NCBI RefSeq assembly: GCF_954871325.1
Contig: NC_088775.1
Span: 63,093,561 to 63,157,560, forward strand
DNA from: Gordionus sp. m RMFG-2023
Taxonomy: Eukaryota; Nematomorpha; Gordioida; Chordodea; Parachordodidae
Reading direction: 5' to 3'
Length of the DNA: 64,000 bases
Of the stretch, positions 1 through 13,900 are shown piece after piece. Made by a program: the position numbers and the translations under genes. The number at the start of each line of letters is the position of its first letter. Position 1 is the stretch's first letter. The notes beneath the pieces are model-generated. The model did not search any database. It saw only the letters and a list, made by a program, of their open reading frames with translations, and was not told the DNA's origin.

Positions 1-3000
1 ATTTTGTGTAAACTTACTCATTTAAACATAAAATGAAAAAAAAATTTACGTTTCCGTCATTATTTTTTGAGTTATGAAGACAATTGTTAGTTTAGTCAAA
101 AATATTTAGATTTATGGGATTTTAAAAATATTTTATTTTTTTTACTCATTTTGTGTAAACTTACTCATATAAACATAAAATGAAAAAAAATTTAAGTTTC
201 CGTCATTATTTTTTGAGTTATGAAGACAATTGTTAGTTTAGTCAAAAATATTTAGATTTATGGGATTTTAAAAATATTTTATTTTTTTTACTCATTTTGT
301 GTAAACTTACTCATATAAACATAAAATGAAAAAAAAATTTAAGTTTCCGTCATTATTTTTTGAGTTATGAAGACAATTCTCAGTTTAGTCAAAAATATTT
401 AGATTTATGGGATTTTAAAAATATATTATTTTTTTTACTCATTTTGTGTAAACTTACTCATATAAACATAAAATGAAAAAAAATTTAAGTTTCCGTCATT
501 ATTTTATGAGTTATGATGTCAATTCTCAGTTTAGTCAAAAAATATTTAGATTTATGGGATTTTAAAAATATTTTATTTTTTTTACTCATTTTGTGTAAAC
601 TTACTCATATAAACATAAAATGAAAAAAAAATTTACATTTCCGTCATTATTTTTTGAGTTATGAAGACAATTGTTAGTTTAGTCAAAAATATTTAGATTT
701 ATGGGATTTTAAAAATATTTTATTTTTTTTACTCATTTTGTGTAAACTTACTCATATAAACATAAAATGATAAAAAAATTTAAGTTTCCGTCATTATTTT
801 TTGAGTTATGAAGACAATTCTCAGTTTAGTCAAAAAATATTTAGATTTATGGGATTTTAAAAATATTTTATTTTTTTTACTCATTTTGTGTAAACTTACT
901 CATATAAACATAAAATGATAAAAAAATTTAAGTTTCCGTCATTATTTTTTGAGTTATGAAGACAATTGTTAGTTTAGTCAAAAATATTTAGATTTATGGG
1001 ATTTTAAAAATATTTTATTTTTTTTACTCATTTTGTGTAAACTTACTCATATAAACATAAAATGAAAAAAAAATTTAAGTTTCCGTCATTATTTTTTGAG
1101 TTATGAAGACAATTGTTAGTTTAGTCAAAAATATTTAGATTTATGGGATTTTAAAAATATTTTATTTTTTTTACTCATTTTGTGTAAACTTACTCATATA
1201 AACATAAAATGAAAAAAAAATTTAAGTTTCCGTCATTATTTTTTGAGTTATGAAGACAATTCTCAGTTTAGTCAAAAATATTTAGATTTATGGGATTTTA
1301 AAAATATTTTATTTTTTTTACTCATTTTGTGTAAACTTACTCATATAAACATAAAATGAAAAAAAAATTTACGTTTCCGTCATTATTTTTTGAGTTATGA
1401 AGACAATTCTCAGTTTAGTCAAAAATATTTAGATTTATGGGATTTTAAAAATATTTTATTTTTTTTACTCATTTTGTGTAAACTTACTCATATAAACATA
1501 AAATGAAAAAAAAATTTACGTTTCCGTCATTATTTTTTGAGTTATGAAGACAATTGTTAGTTTAGTCAAAAATATTTAGATTTTTGGGATTATATAAATG
1601 TTTAATTTTTTTGACTCATTTTGTGTAAACTTACTCATATAAACATAAAATGAAAAAAAAATTTAAGTTTCCGTCATTATTTTTTGAGTTATGATGTCAA
1701 TTCTCAGTTTAGTCAAAAAATATTTAGATTTATGGGATTTTAAAAATATTTTATTTTTTTTACTCATTTTGTGTAAACTTACTCATATAAACATAAAATG
1801 AAAAAAAAATTTAAGTTTCCGTCATTATTTTTTGAGTTATGAAGACAATTGTTAGTTTAGTCAAAAATATTTAGATTTATGGGATTTTAAAAATATTTTA
1901 TTTTTTTTACTCATTTTGTGTAAACTTACTCATATAAACATAAAATGAAAAAAAAATTTAAGTTTCCGTCATTATTTTTTGAGTTATGAAGACAATTCTC
2001 AGTTTAGTCAAAAATATTTAGATTTATGGGATTTTAAAAATATATTATTTTTTTTACTCATTTTGTGTAAACTTACTCATATAAACATAAAATGAAAAAA
2101 AATTTAAGTTTCCGTCATTATTTTATGAGTTATGATGTCAATTCTCAGTTTAGTCAAAAAATATTTAGATTTATGGGATTTTAAAAATATTTTATTTTTT
2201 TTACTCATTTTGTGTAAACTTACTCATATAAACATAAAATGAAAAAAAATTTAAGTTTCCATCATTATTTTTTGAGTTATGATCTCAATTCTCAGTTTAG
2301 TCAAAAATATTTAGATTTTTGGGATTATATAAATGTTTAATTTTTTTGACTCATTTTGTGTAAACTTACTCATATAAACATAAAATGAAAAAAAAATTTA
2401 AGTTTCCGTCATTATTTTTTGAGTTATGAAGACAATTCTCAGTTTAGTCAAAAATATTTAGATTTATGGGATTTTAAAAATATTTTATTTTTTTTATTCA
2501 TTTTGTGTAAACTTACCCATATAAACATAAAATGAAAAAAAAATTAAGTTTCCGTCATTATTTCATGAGTTATGATGTCAATTCTCAGTTTAGTCAAAAA
2601 ATATTTAGATTTATGGGATTTTAAAAATATTTTATTTTTTTTACTCATTTTGTGTAAACTTACTCATATAAACATAAAATGAAAAAAAAATTTAAGTTTC
2701 CATCATTATTTTTTGTATGAAGACAATTCTCAGTTTAGTCAAAAATATTTAGATTTATGGGATTTTAAAAATATTTTATTTTTTTTATTCATTTTGTGTA
2801 AACTTACCCATATAAACATAAAATGAAAAAAAAATTAAGTTTCCGTCATTATTTCATGAGTTATGATGTCAATTCTCAGTTTAGTCAAAAAACATTTAGA
2901 TTTATGGGATTTTAAAAATATTTTATTTTTTTTACTCATTTTGTGTAAACTTACTCATATAAACGTAAAATGAAAAAAAAATTTACGTTTCCGTCATTAT

Positions 3001-5557
3001 TTTTTGAGTTATGAAGACAATTGTTAGTTTAGTCAAAAATATTTAGATTTATGGGATTTTAAAAATATTTTATTTTTTTTACTCATTTTGTGTAAACTTA
3101 CTCATATAAACATAAAATGATAAAAAAATTTAAGTTTCCGTCATTATTTTTTGAGTTATGAAGACAATTCTCAGTTTAGTCAAAAAATATTTAGATTTAT
3201 GGGATTTTAAAAATATTTTATTTTTTTTACTCATTTTGTGTAAACTTACTCATATAAACATAAAATGAAAAAAAAATTTAAGTTTCCATCATTATTTTTT
3301 GAGTTATGATGACAATTCTCAGTTTAGTCAAAAATATTTAGATTTATCGGATTTTAAAAATATTTTATTTTTTTTACTCATTTTGCGTAAACTTACTCAT
3401 ATAAACATAAATGAAAAAAAATTTAAGTTTCCGTCATTATTTTTTGAGTTATGAAGACAATTCTCAGTTTAGTCAAAAATATTTAGATTTATGGGATTTT
3501 AAAAATATTTTATTTTTTTTACTCATTTTGTGTAAACTTACTCATATAAACATAAAATGAAAAAAAAATTTACGTTTCCGTCATTATTTTTTGAGTTATG
3601 AAGACAATTGTTAGTTTAGTCAAAAATATTTAGATTTTTGGGATTATATAAATGTTTAATTTTTTTGACTCATTTTGTGTAAACTTACTCATATAAACAT
3701 AAAATGAAAAAAAAATTTAAGTTTCCGTCATTATTTTTTGAGTTATGAAGACAATTCTCAGTTTAGTCAAAAATATTTAGATTTATGGGATTTTAAAAAT
3801 ATTTTATTTTTTTTATTCATTTTGTGTAAACTTACCCATATAAACATAAAATGAAAAAAAAATTAAGTTTCCGTCATTATTTCATGAGTTATGATGTCAA
3901 TTCTCAGTTTAGTCAAAAAATATTTAGATTTATGGGATTTTAAAAATATTTTATTTTTTTTACTCATTTTGTGTAAACTTACTCATATAAACATAAAATG
4001 AAAAAAAAATTTAAGTTTCCATCATTATTTTTTGTATGAAGACAATTCTCAGTTTAGTCAAAAATATTTAGATTATTGGGATTTTAAAAATATTTTATTT
4101 TTTTTATTCATTTTGTGTAAACTTACTCATATAAACATAAAATGAAAAAAAAATTTACGTTTCCGTCATTATTTTTTGAGTTATGAAGACAATTGTTAGT
4201 TTAGTCAAAAATATTTAGATTTATGGGATTTTAAAAATATTTTATTTTTTTTACTCATTTAAACTTACTCATATAAACATAAAATGAAAAAAAATTTAAG
4301 TTTCCGTCATTATTTTTTGAGTTATGAAGACAATTCTCAGTTTAGTCAAAAATATTTAGATTTATGGGATTTTAAAAATATTTTATTTTTTTTACTCATT
4401 TTGTGTAAACTTACTCATATAAACATAAAATGAAAAAAAATTTAAGTTTCCGTCATTATTTTATGAGTTATGAAGACAATTCTCAGTTTAGTCAAAAAGA
4501 TTTAGATTTATGGGATTTTAAAAAATATTTTATTTTTTTTACTCATTTTGTGTAAACTTACTCATATAAACATAAAATGAAAAAAAAATTTAAGTTTCCA
4601 TCATTATTTTTTGAGTTATGAAGACAATTCTCAGTTAGGTCAAAAATATTTAGATTGATGGGATTTTAAAAATATTTTATTTTTTTTACTCATTTTGTGT
4701 AAACTTACTCATATAAACATAAAATGAAAAAAAAATTTAAGTTTCCATCATTATTTTTTGAGTTATGAAGACAATTGTTAGTTTAGTCAAAAATATTTAG
4801 ATTTATAGGATTTTAAAAATATTTTATTTTTTTTACTCATTTTGTGTAAACTTACTCATATAAACATAAAATGAAAAAAAAATTTAAGTTTCCGTCATTA
4901 TTTTTTGAGTTATGAAGACAATTCTCAGTTTAGTCAAAAATATTTAGATTTATGGGATTTTAAAAATATTTTATTTTTTTTACTCATTTTGTGTAAACTT
5001 ACTCATATAAACATAAAATGAAAAAAAAATTTATTCCGTCATTATTTTTTGAGTTATGAAGACAATTCTCAGTTTAGTCAAAAATATTTAGATTTGTGGG
5101 ATTTTAAAAATATTTTATTTTTTTTACTCATTTTGTGTAAACTTACTCATATAAAAATAAAATGAAAAAAAAATTTTAGTTTCCGTCATTATTTTTTGAG
5201 TTATGAAGACAATTCTCAGTTTAGTCAAAAATATTTAGATTTATGGGAGTTTAAAAATATTTTATTTTTTTTACAACTTACTCATTTAAATATGAAATGA
5301 AAAAAAAATTTAAGTTTCCGTCATTATTTTTTGAGTTATGAAGACAATTCTCAGTTTAGTCAAAAATATTTAGATTTATGGGATTTTAAAAATATTTTAT
5401 TTTTTTTATTCATTTTGTGTAAACTTACCCATATAAACATAAAATGAAAAAAAATTAAAGTTTCCGTCATTATTTTTTGAGTTATGAAGACAATTGTTAG
5501 TTTAGTCAAAAATATTTAGATTTATGGGATTTTAAAAATATTTTATTTTTTTTACTC
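1..5557 (+). repeat. Satellite HOR unit 1
   Basis: This is a complete higher-order unit of about 38 monomers. It opens with the only early monomer carrying CATTTAAACATAAAATG, a variant seen again at 5,558 and 16,072. Near its end it has a shortened monomer junction, TTACAACTTACTCATTTAAA (around 5,271), a landmark that recurs at 10,831, 15,788 and 21,346. Confidence 0.9.
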
Positions 5558-8500
5558 ATTTTGTGTAAACTTACTCATTTAAACATAAAATGAAAAAAAA
5601 ATTTACGTTTCCGTCATTATTTTTTGAGTTATGAAGACAATTGTTAGTTTAGTCAAAAATATTTAGATTTATGGGATTTTAAAAATATTTTATTTTTTTT
5701 ACTCATTTTGTGTAAACTTACTCATATAAACATAAAATGAAAAAAAATTTAAGTTTCCGTCATTATTTTTTGAGTTATGAAGACAATTGTTAGTTTAGTC
5801 AAAAATATTTAGATTTATGGGATTTTAAAAATATTTTATTTTTTTTACTCATTTTGTGTAAACTTACTCATATAAACATAAAATGAAAAAAAAATTTAAG
5901 TTTCCGTCATTATTTTTTGAGTTATGAAGACAATTCTCAGTTTAGTCAAAAATATTTAGATTTATGGGATTTTAAAAATATATTATTTTTTTTACTCATT
6001 TTGTGTAAACTTACTCATATAAACATAAAATGAAAAAAAATTTAAGTTTCCGTCATTATTTTATGAGTTATGATGTCAATTCTCAGTTTAGTCAAAAAAT
6101 ATTTAGATTTATGGGATTTTAAAAATATTTTATTTTTTTTACTCATTTTGTGTAAACTTACTCATATAAACATAAAATGAAAAAAAAATTTACATTTCCG
6201 TCATTATTTTTTGAGTTATGAAGACAATTGTTAGTTTAGTCAAAAATATTTAGATTTATGGGATTTTAAAAATATTTTATTTTTTTTACTCATTTTGTGT
6301 AAACTTACTCATATAAACATAAAATGATAAAAAAATTTAAGTTTCCGTCATTATTTTTTGAGTTATGAAGACAATTCTCAGTTTAGTCAAAAAATATTTA
6401 GATTTATGGGATTTTAAAAATATTTTATTTTTTTTACTCATTTTGTGTAAACTTACTCATATAAACATAAAATGATAAAAAAATTTAAGTTTCCGTCATT
6501 ATTTTTTGAGTTATGAAGACAATTGTTAGTTTAGTCAAAAATATTTAGATTTATGGGATTTTAAAAATATTTTATTTTTTTTACTCATTTTGTGTAAACT
6601 TACTCATATAAACATAAAATGAAAAAAAAATTTAAGTTTCCGTCATTATTTTTTGAGTTATGAAGACAATTGTTAGTTTAGTCAAAAATATTTAGATTTA
6701 TGGGATTTTAAAAATATTTTATTTTTTTTACTCATTTTGTATAAACTTACTCATATAAACATAAAATGAAAAAAAAATTTAAGTTTCCGTCATTATTTTT
6801 TGAGTTATGAAGACAATTCTCAGTTTAGTCAAAAATATTTAGATTTATGGGATTTTAAAAATATTTTATTTTTTTTACTCATTTTGTGTAAACTTACTCA
6901 TATAAACATAAAATGAAAAAAAAATTTACGTTTCCGTCATTATTTTTTGAGTTATGAAGACAATTCTCAGTTTAGTCAAAAATATTTAGATTTATGGGAT
7001 TTTAAAAATATTTTATTTTTTTTACTCATTTTGTGTAAACTTACTCATATAAACATAAAATGAAAAAAAAATTTACGTTTCCGTCATTATTTTTTGAGTT
7101 ATGAAGACAATTGTTAGTTTAGTCAAAAATATTTAGATTTTTGGGATTATATAAATGTTTAATTTTTTTGACTCATTTTGTGTAAACTTACTCATATAAA
7201 CATAAAATGAAAAAAAAATTTAAGTTTCCGTCATTATTTTTTGAGTTATGATGTCAATTCTCAGTTTAGTCAAAAAATATTTAGATTTATGGGATTTTAA
7301 AAATATTTTATTTTTTTTACTCATTTTGTGTAAACTTACTCATATAAACATAAAATGAAAAAAAAATTTAAGTTTCCGTCATTATTTTTTGAGTTATGAA
7401 GACAATTGTTAGTTTAGTCAAAAATATTTAGATTTATGGGATTTTAAAAATATTTTATTTTTTTTACTCATTTTGTGTAAACTTACTCATATAAACATAA
7501 AATGAAAAAAAAATTTAAGTTTCCGTCATTATTTTTTGAGTTATGAAGACAATTCTCAGTTTAGTCAAAAATATTTAGATTTATGGGATTTTAAAAATAT
7601 ATTATTTTTTTTACTCATTTTGTGTAAACTTACTCATATAAACATAAAATGAAAAAAAATTTAAGTTTCCGTCATTATTTTATGAGTTATGATGTCAATT
7701 CTCAGTTTAGTCAAAAAATATTTAGATTTATGGGATTTTAAAAATATTTTATTTTTTTTACTCATTTTGTGTAAACTTACTCATATAAACATAAAATGAA
7801 AAAAAATTTAAGTTTCCATCATTATTTTTTGAGTTATGATCTCAATTCTCAGTTTAGTCAAAAATATTTAGATTTTTGGGATTATATAAATGTTTAATTT
7901 TTTTGACTCATTTTGTGTAAACTTACTCATATAAACATAAAATGAAAAAAAAATTTAAGTTTCCGTCATTATTTTTTGAGTTATGAAGACAATTCTCAGT
8001 TTAGTCAAAAATATTTAGATTTATGGGATTTTAAAAATATTTTATTTTTTTTATTCATTTTGTGTAAACTTACCCATATAAACATAAAATGAAAAAAAAA
8101 TTAAGTTTCCGTCATTATTTCATGAGTTATGATGTCAATTCTCAGTTTAGTCAAAAAATATTTAGATTTATGGGATTTTAAAAATATTTTATTTTTTTTA
8201 CTCATTTTGTGTAAACTTACTCATATAAACATAAAATGAAAAAAAAATTTAAGTTTCCATCATTATTTTTTGTATGAAGACAATTCTCAGTTTAGTCAAA
8301 AATATTTAGATTTATGGGATTTTAAAAATATTTTATTTTTTTTATTCATTTTGTGTAAACTTACCCATATAAACATAAAATGAAAAAAAAATTAAGTTTC
8401 CGTCATTATTTCATGAGTTATGATGTCAATTCTCAGTTTAGTCAAAAAACATTTAGATTTATGGGATTTTAAAAATATTTTATTTTTTTTACTCATTTTG

Positions 8501-10970
8501 TGTAAACTTACTCATATAAACGTAAAATGAAAAAAAAATTTACGTTTCCGTCATTATTTTTTGAGTTATGAAGACAATTGTTAGTTTAGTCAAAAATATT
8601 TAGATTTATGGGATTTTAAAAATATTTTATTTTTTTTACTCATTTTGTGTAAACTTACTCATATAAACATAAAATGATAAAAAAATTTAAGTTTCCGTCA
8701 TTATTTTTTGAGTTATGAAGACAATTCTCAGTTTAGTCAAAAAATATTTAGATTTATGGGATTTTAAAAATATTTTATTTTTTTTACTCATTTTGTGTAA
8801 ACTTACTCATATAAACATAAAATGAAAAAAAAATTTAAGTTTCCATCATTATTTTTTGAGTTATGATGACAATTCTCAGTTTAGTCAAAAATATTTAGAT
8901 TTATCGGATTTTAAAAATATTTTATTTTTTTTACTCATTTTGCGTAAACTTACTCATATAAACATAAATGAAAAAAAATTTAAGTTTCCGTCATTATTTT
9001 TTGAGTTATGAAGACAATTCTCAGTTTAGTCAAAAATATTTAGATTTATGGGATTTTAAAAATATTTTATTTTTTTTACTCATTTTGTGTAAACTTACTC
9101 ATATAAACATAAAATGAAAAAAAAATTTACGTTTCCGTCATTATTTTTTGAGTTATGAAGACAATTGTTAGTTTAGTCAAAAATATTTAGATTTTTGGGA
9201 TTATATAAATGTTTAATTTTTTTGACTCATTTTGTGTAAACTTACTCATATAAACATAAAATGAAAAAAAAATTTAAGTTTCCGTCATTATTTTTTGAGT
9301 TATGAAGACAATTCTCAGTTTAGTCAAAAATATTTAGATTTATGGGATTTTAAAAATATTTTATTTTTTTTATTCATTTTGTGTAAACTTACCCATATAA
9401 ACATAAAATGAAAAAAAAATTAAGTTTCCGTCATTATTTCATGAGTTATGATGTCAATTCTCAGTTTAGTCAAAAAATATTTAGATTTATGGGATTTTAA
9501 AAATATTTTATTTTTTTTACTCATTTTGTGTAAACTTACTCATATAAACATAAAATGAAAAAAAAATTTAAGTTTCCATCATTATTTTTTGTATGAAGAC
9601 AATTCTCAGTTTAGTCAAAAATATTTAGATTATTGGGATTTTAAAAATATTTTATTTTTTTTATTCATTTTGTGTAAACTTACTCATATAAACATAAAAT
9701 GAAAAAAAAATTTACGTTTCCGTCATTATTTTTTGAGTTATGAAGACAATTGTTAGTTTAGTCAAAAATATTTAGATTTATGGGATTTTAAAAATATTTT
9801 ATTTTTTTTACTCATTTAAACTTACTCATATAAACATAAAATGAAAAAAAATTTAAGTTTCCGTCATTATTTTTTGAGTTATGAAGACAATTCTCAGTTT
9901 AGTCAAAAATATTTAGATTTATGGGATTTTAAAAATATTTTATTTTTTTTACTCATTTTGTGTAAACTTACTCATATAAACATAAAATGAAAAAAAATTT
10001 AAGTTTCCGTCATTATTTTATGAGTTATGAAGACAATTCTCAGTTTAGTCAAAAAGATTTAGATTTATGGGATTTTAAAAAATATTTTATTTTTTTTACT
10101 CATTTTGTGTAAACTTACTCATATAAACATAAAATGAAAAAAAAATTTAAGTTTCCATCATTATTTTTTGAGTTATGAAGACAATTCTCAGTTAGGTCAA
10201 AAATATTTAGATTGATGGGATTTTAAAAATATTTTATTTTTTTTACTCATTTTGTGTAAACTTACTCATATAAACATAAAATGAAAAAAAAATTTAAGTT
10301 TCCATCATTATTTTTTGAGTTATGAAGACAATTGTTAGTTTAGTCAAAAATATTTAGATTTATAGGATTTTAAAAATATTTTATTTTTTTTACTCATTTT
10401 GTGTAAACTTACTCATATAAACATAAAATGAAAAAAAAATTTAAGTTTCCGTCATTATTTTTTGAGTTATGAAGACAATTCTCAGTTTAGTCAAAAATAT
10501 TTAGATTTATGGGATTTTAAAAATATTTTATTTTTTTTACTCATTTTGTGTAAACTTACTCATATAAACATAAAATGAAAAAAAAATTTATTCCGTCATT
10601 ATTTTTTGAGTTATGAAGACAATTCTCAGTTTAGTCAAAAATATTTAGATTTGTGGGATTTTAAAAATATTTTATTTTTTTTACTCATTTTGTGTAAACT
10701 TACTCATATAAAAATAAAATGAAAAAAAAATTTTAGTTTCCGTCATTATTTTTTGAGTTATGAAGACAATTCTCAGTTTAGTCAAAAATATTTAGATTTA
10801 TGGGAGTTTAAAAATATTTTATTTTTTTTACAACTTACTCATTTAAATATGAAATGAAAAAAAAATTTAAGTTTCCGTCATTATTTTTTGAGTTATGAAG
10901 ACAATTCTCAGTTTAGTCAAAAATATTTAGATTTATGGGATTTTAAAAATATTTTATTTTTTTTACTCAT
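5558..10970 (+). repeat. Satellite HOR unit 2 (nearly identical to unit 1)
   Basis: Offset by 5,557 bp, this block repeats unit 1 variant by variant. The CAACTTACTCATTTAAATATG landmark lies at 5,274 and again at 10,831, exactly 5,557 bp apart. The only difference I noticed is a base change around 6,738 (TTTTGTATAAAC for TTTTGTGTAAAC). The unit departs from unit 1 near 10,970, before its last one to two monomers. Confidence 0.88.
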
Positions 10971-13900
10971 TTTGTGTAAACTTACTCATATAAACATAAA
11001 ATGATAAAAAAATTTAAGTTTCCGTCATTATTTTTTGAGTTATGAAGACAATTCTCAGTTTAGTCAAAAAATATTTAGATTTATGGGATTTTAAAAATAT
11101 TTTATTTTTTTTACTCATTTTGTGTAAACTTACTCATATAAACATAAAATGAAAAAAAAATTTAAGTTTCCATCATTATTTTTTGAGTTATGATGACAAT
11201 TCTCAGTTTAGTCAAAAATATTTAGATTTATCGGATTTTAAAAATATTTTATTTTTTTTACTCATTTTGCGTAAACTTACTCATATAAACATAAATGAAA
11301 AAAAATTTAAGTTTCCGTCATTATTTTTTGAGTTATGAAGACAATTCTCAGTTTAGTCAAAAATATTTAGATTTATGGGATTTTAAAAATATTTTATTTT
11401 TTTTACTCATTTTGTGTAAACTTACTCATATAAACATAAAATGAAAAAAAAATTTACGTTTCCGTCATTATTTTTTGAGTTATGAAGACAATTGTTAGTT
11501 TAGTCAAAAATATTTAGATTTTTGGGATTATATAAATGTTTAATTTTTTTGACTCATTTTGTGTAAACTTACTCATATAAACATAAAATGAAAAAAAAAT
11601 TTAAGTTTCCATCATTATTTTTTGTATGAAGACAATTCTCAGTTTAGTCAAAAATATTTAGATTATTGGGATTTTAAAAATATTTTATTTTTTTTATTCA
11701 TTTTGTGTAAACTTACTCATATAAACATAAAATGAAAAAAAAATTTACGTTTCCGTCATTATTTTTTGAGTTATGAAGACAATTGTTAGTTTAGTCAAAA
11801 ATATTTAGATTTATGGGATTTTAAAAATATTTTATTTTTTTTACTCATTTAAACTTACTCATATAAACATAAAATGAAAAAAAATTTAAGTTTCCGTCAT
11901 TATTTTTTGAGTTATGAAGACAATTCTCAGTTTAGTCAAAAATATTTAGATTTATGGGATTTTAAAAATATTTTATTTTTTTTACTCATTTTGTGTAAAC
12001 TTACTCATATAAATATAAAATGAAAAAAAATTTAAGTTTCCGTCATTATTTTATGAGTTATGAAGACAATTCTCAGTTTAGTCAAAAAGATTTAGATTTA
12101 TGGGATTTTAAAAAATATTTTATTTTTTTTACTCATTTTGTGTAAACTTACTCATATAAACATAAAATGAAAAAAAATTTAAGTTTCCATCATTATTTTT
12201 TGAGTTATGATCTCAATTCTCAGTTTAGTCAAAAATATTTAGATTTTTGGGATTATATAAATGTTTAATTTTTTTGACTCATTTTGTGTAAACTTACTCA
12301 TATAAACATAAAATGAAAAAAAAATTTAAGTTTCCGTCATTATTTTTTGAGTTATGAAGACAATTCTCAGTTTAGTCAAAAATATTTAGATTTATGGGAT
12401 TTTAAAAATATTTTATTTTTTTTATTCATTTTGTGTAAACTTACCCATATAAACATAAAATGAAAAAAAAATTAAGTTTCCGTCATTATTTCATGAGTTA
12501 TGATGTCAATTCTCAGTTTAGTCAAAAAATATTTAGATTTATGGGATTTTAAAAATATTTTATTTTTTTTACTCATTTTGTGTAAACTTACTCATATAAA
12601 CATAAAATGAAAAAAAAATTTAAGTTTCCATCATTATTTTTTGTATGAAGACAATTCTCAGTTTAGTCAAAAATATTTAGATTTATGGGATTTTAAAAAT
12701 ATTTTATTTTTTTTATTCATTTTGTGTAAACTTACCCATATAAACATAAAATGAAAAAAAAATTAAGTTTCCGTCATTATTTCATGAGTTATGATGTCAA
12801 TTCTCAGTTTAGTCAAAAAACATTTAGATTTATGGGATTTTAAAAATATTTTATTTTTTTTACTCATTTTGTGTAAACTTACTCATATAAACGTAAAATG
12901 AAAAAAAAATTTACGTTTCCGTCATTATTTTTTGAGTTATGAAGACAATTGTTAGTTTAGTCAAAAATATTTAGATTTATGGGATTTTAAAAATATTTTA
13001 TTTTTTTTACTCATTTTGTGTAAACTTACTCATATAAACATAAAATGATAAAAAAATTTAAGTTTCCGTCATTATTTTTTGAGTTATGAAGACAATTCTC
13101 AGTTTAGTCAAAAAATATTTAGATTTATGGGATTTTAAAAATATTTTATTTTTTTTACTCATTTTGTGTAAACTTACTCATATAAACATAAAATGAAAAA
13201 AAAATTTAAGTTTCCATCATTATTTTTTGTATGAAGACAATTCTCAGTTTAGTCAAAAATATTTAGATTTATGGGATTTTAAAAATATTTTATTTTTTTT
13301 ATTCATTTTGTGTAAACTTACCCATATAAACATAAAATGAAAAAAAAATTAAGTTTCCGTCATTATTTCATGAGTTATGATGTCAATTCTCAGTTTAGTC
13401 AAAAAACATTTAGATTTATGGGATTTTAAAAATATTTTATTTTTTTTACTCATTTTGTGTAAACTTACTCATATAAACGTAAAATGAAAAAAAAATTTAC
13501 GTTTCCGTCATTATTTTTTGAGTTATGAAGACAATTGTTAGTTTAGTCAAAAATATTTAGATTTATGGGATTTTAAAAATATTTTATTTTTTTTACTCAT
13601 TTTGTGTAAACTTACTCATATAAACATAAAATGATAAAAAAATTTAAGTTTCCGTCATTATTTTTTGAGTTATGAAGACAATTCTCAGTTTAGTCAAAAA
13701 ATATTTAGATTTATGGGATTTTAAAAATATTTTATTTTTTTTACTCATTTTGTGTAAACTTACTCATATAAACATAAAATGAAAAAAAAATTTAAGTTTC
13801 CATCATTATTTTTTGAGTTATGATGACAATTCTCAGTTTAGTCAAAAATATTTAGATTTATCGGATTTTAAAAATATTTTATTTTTTTTACTCATTTTGC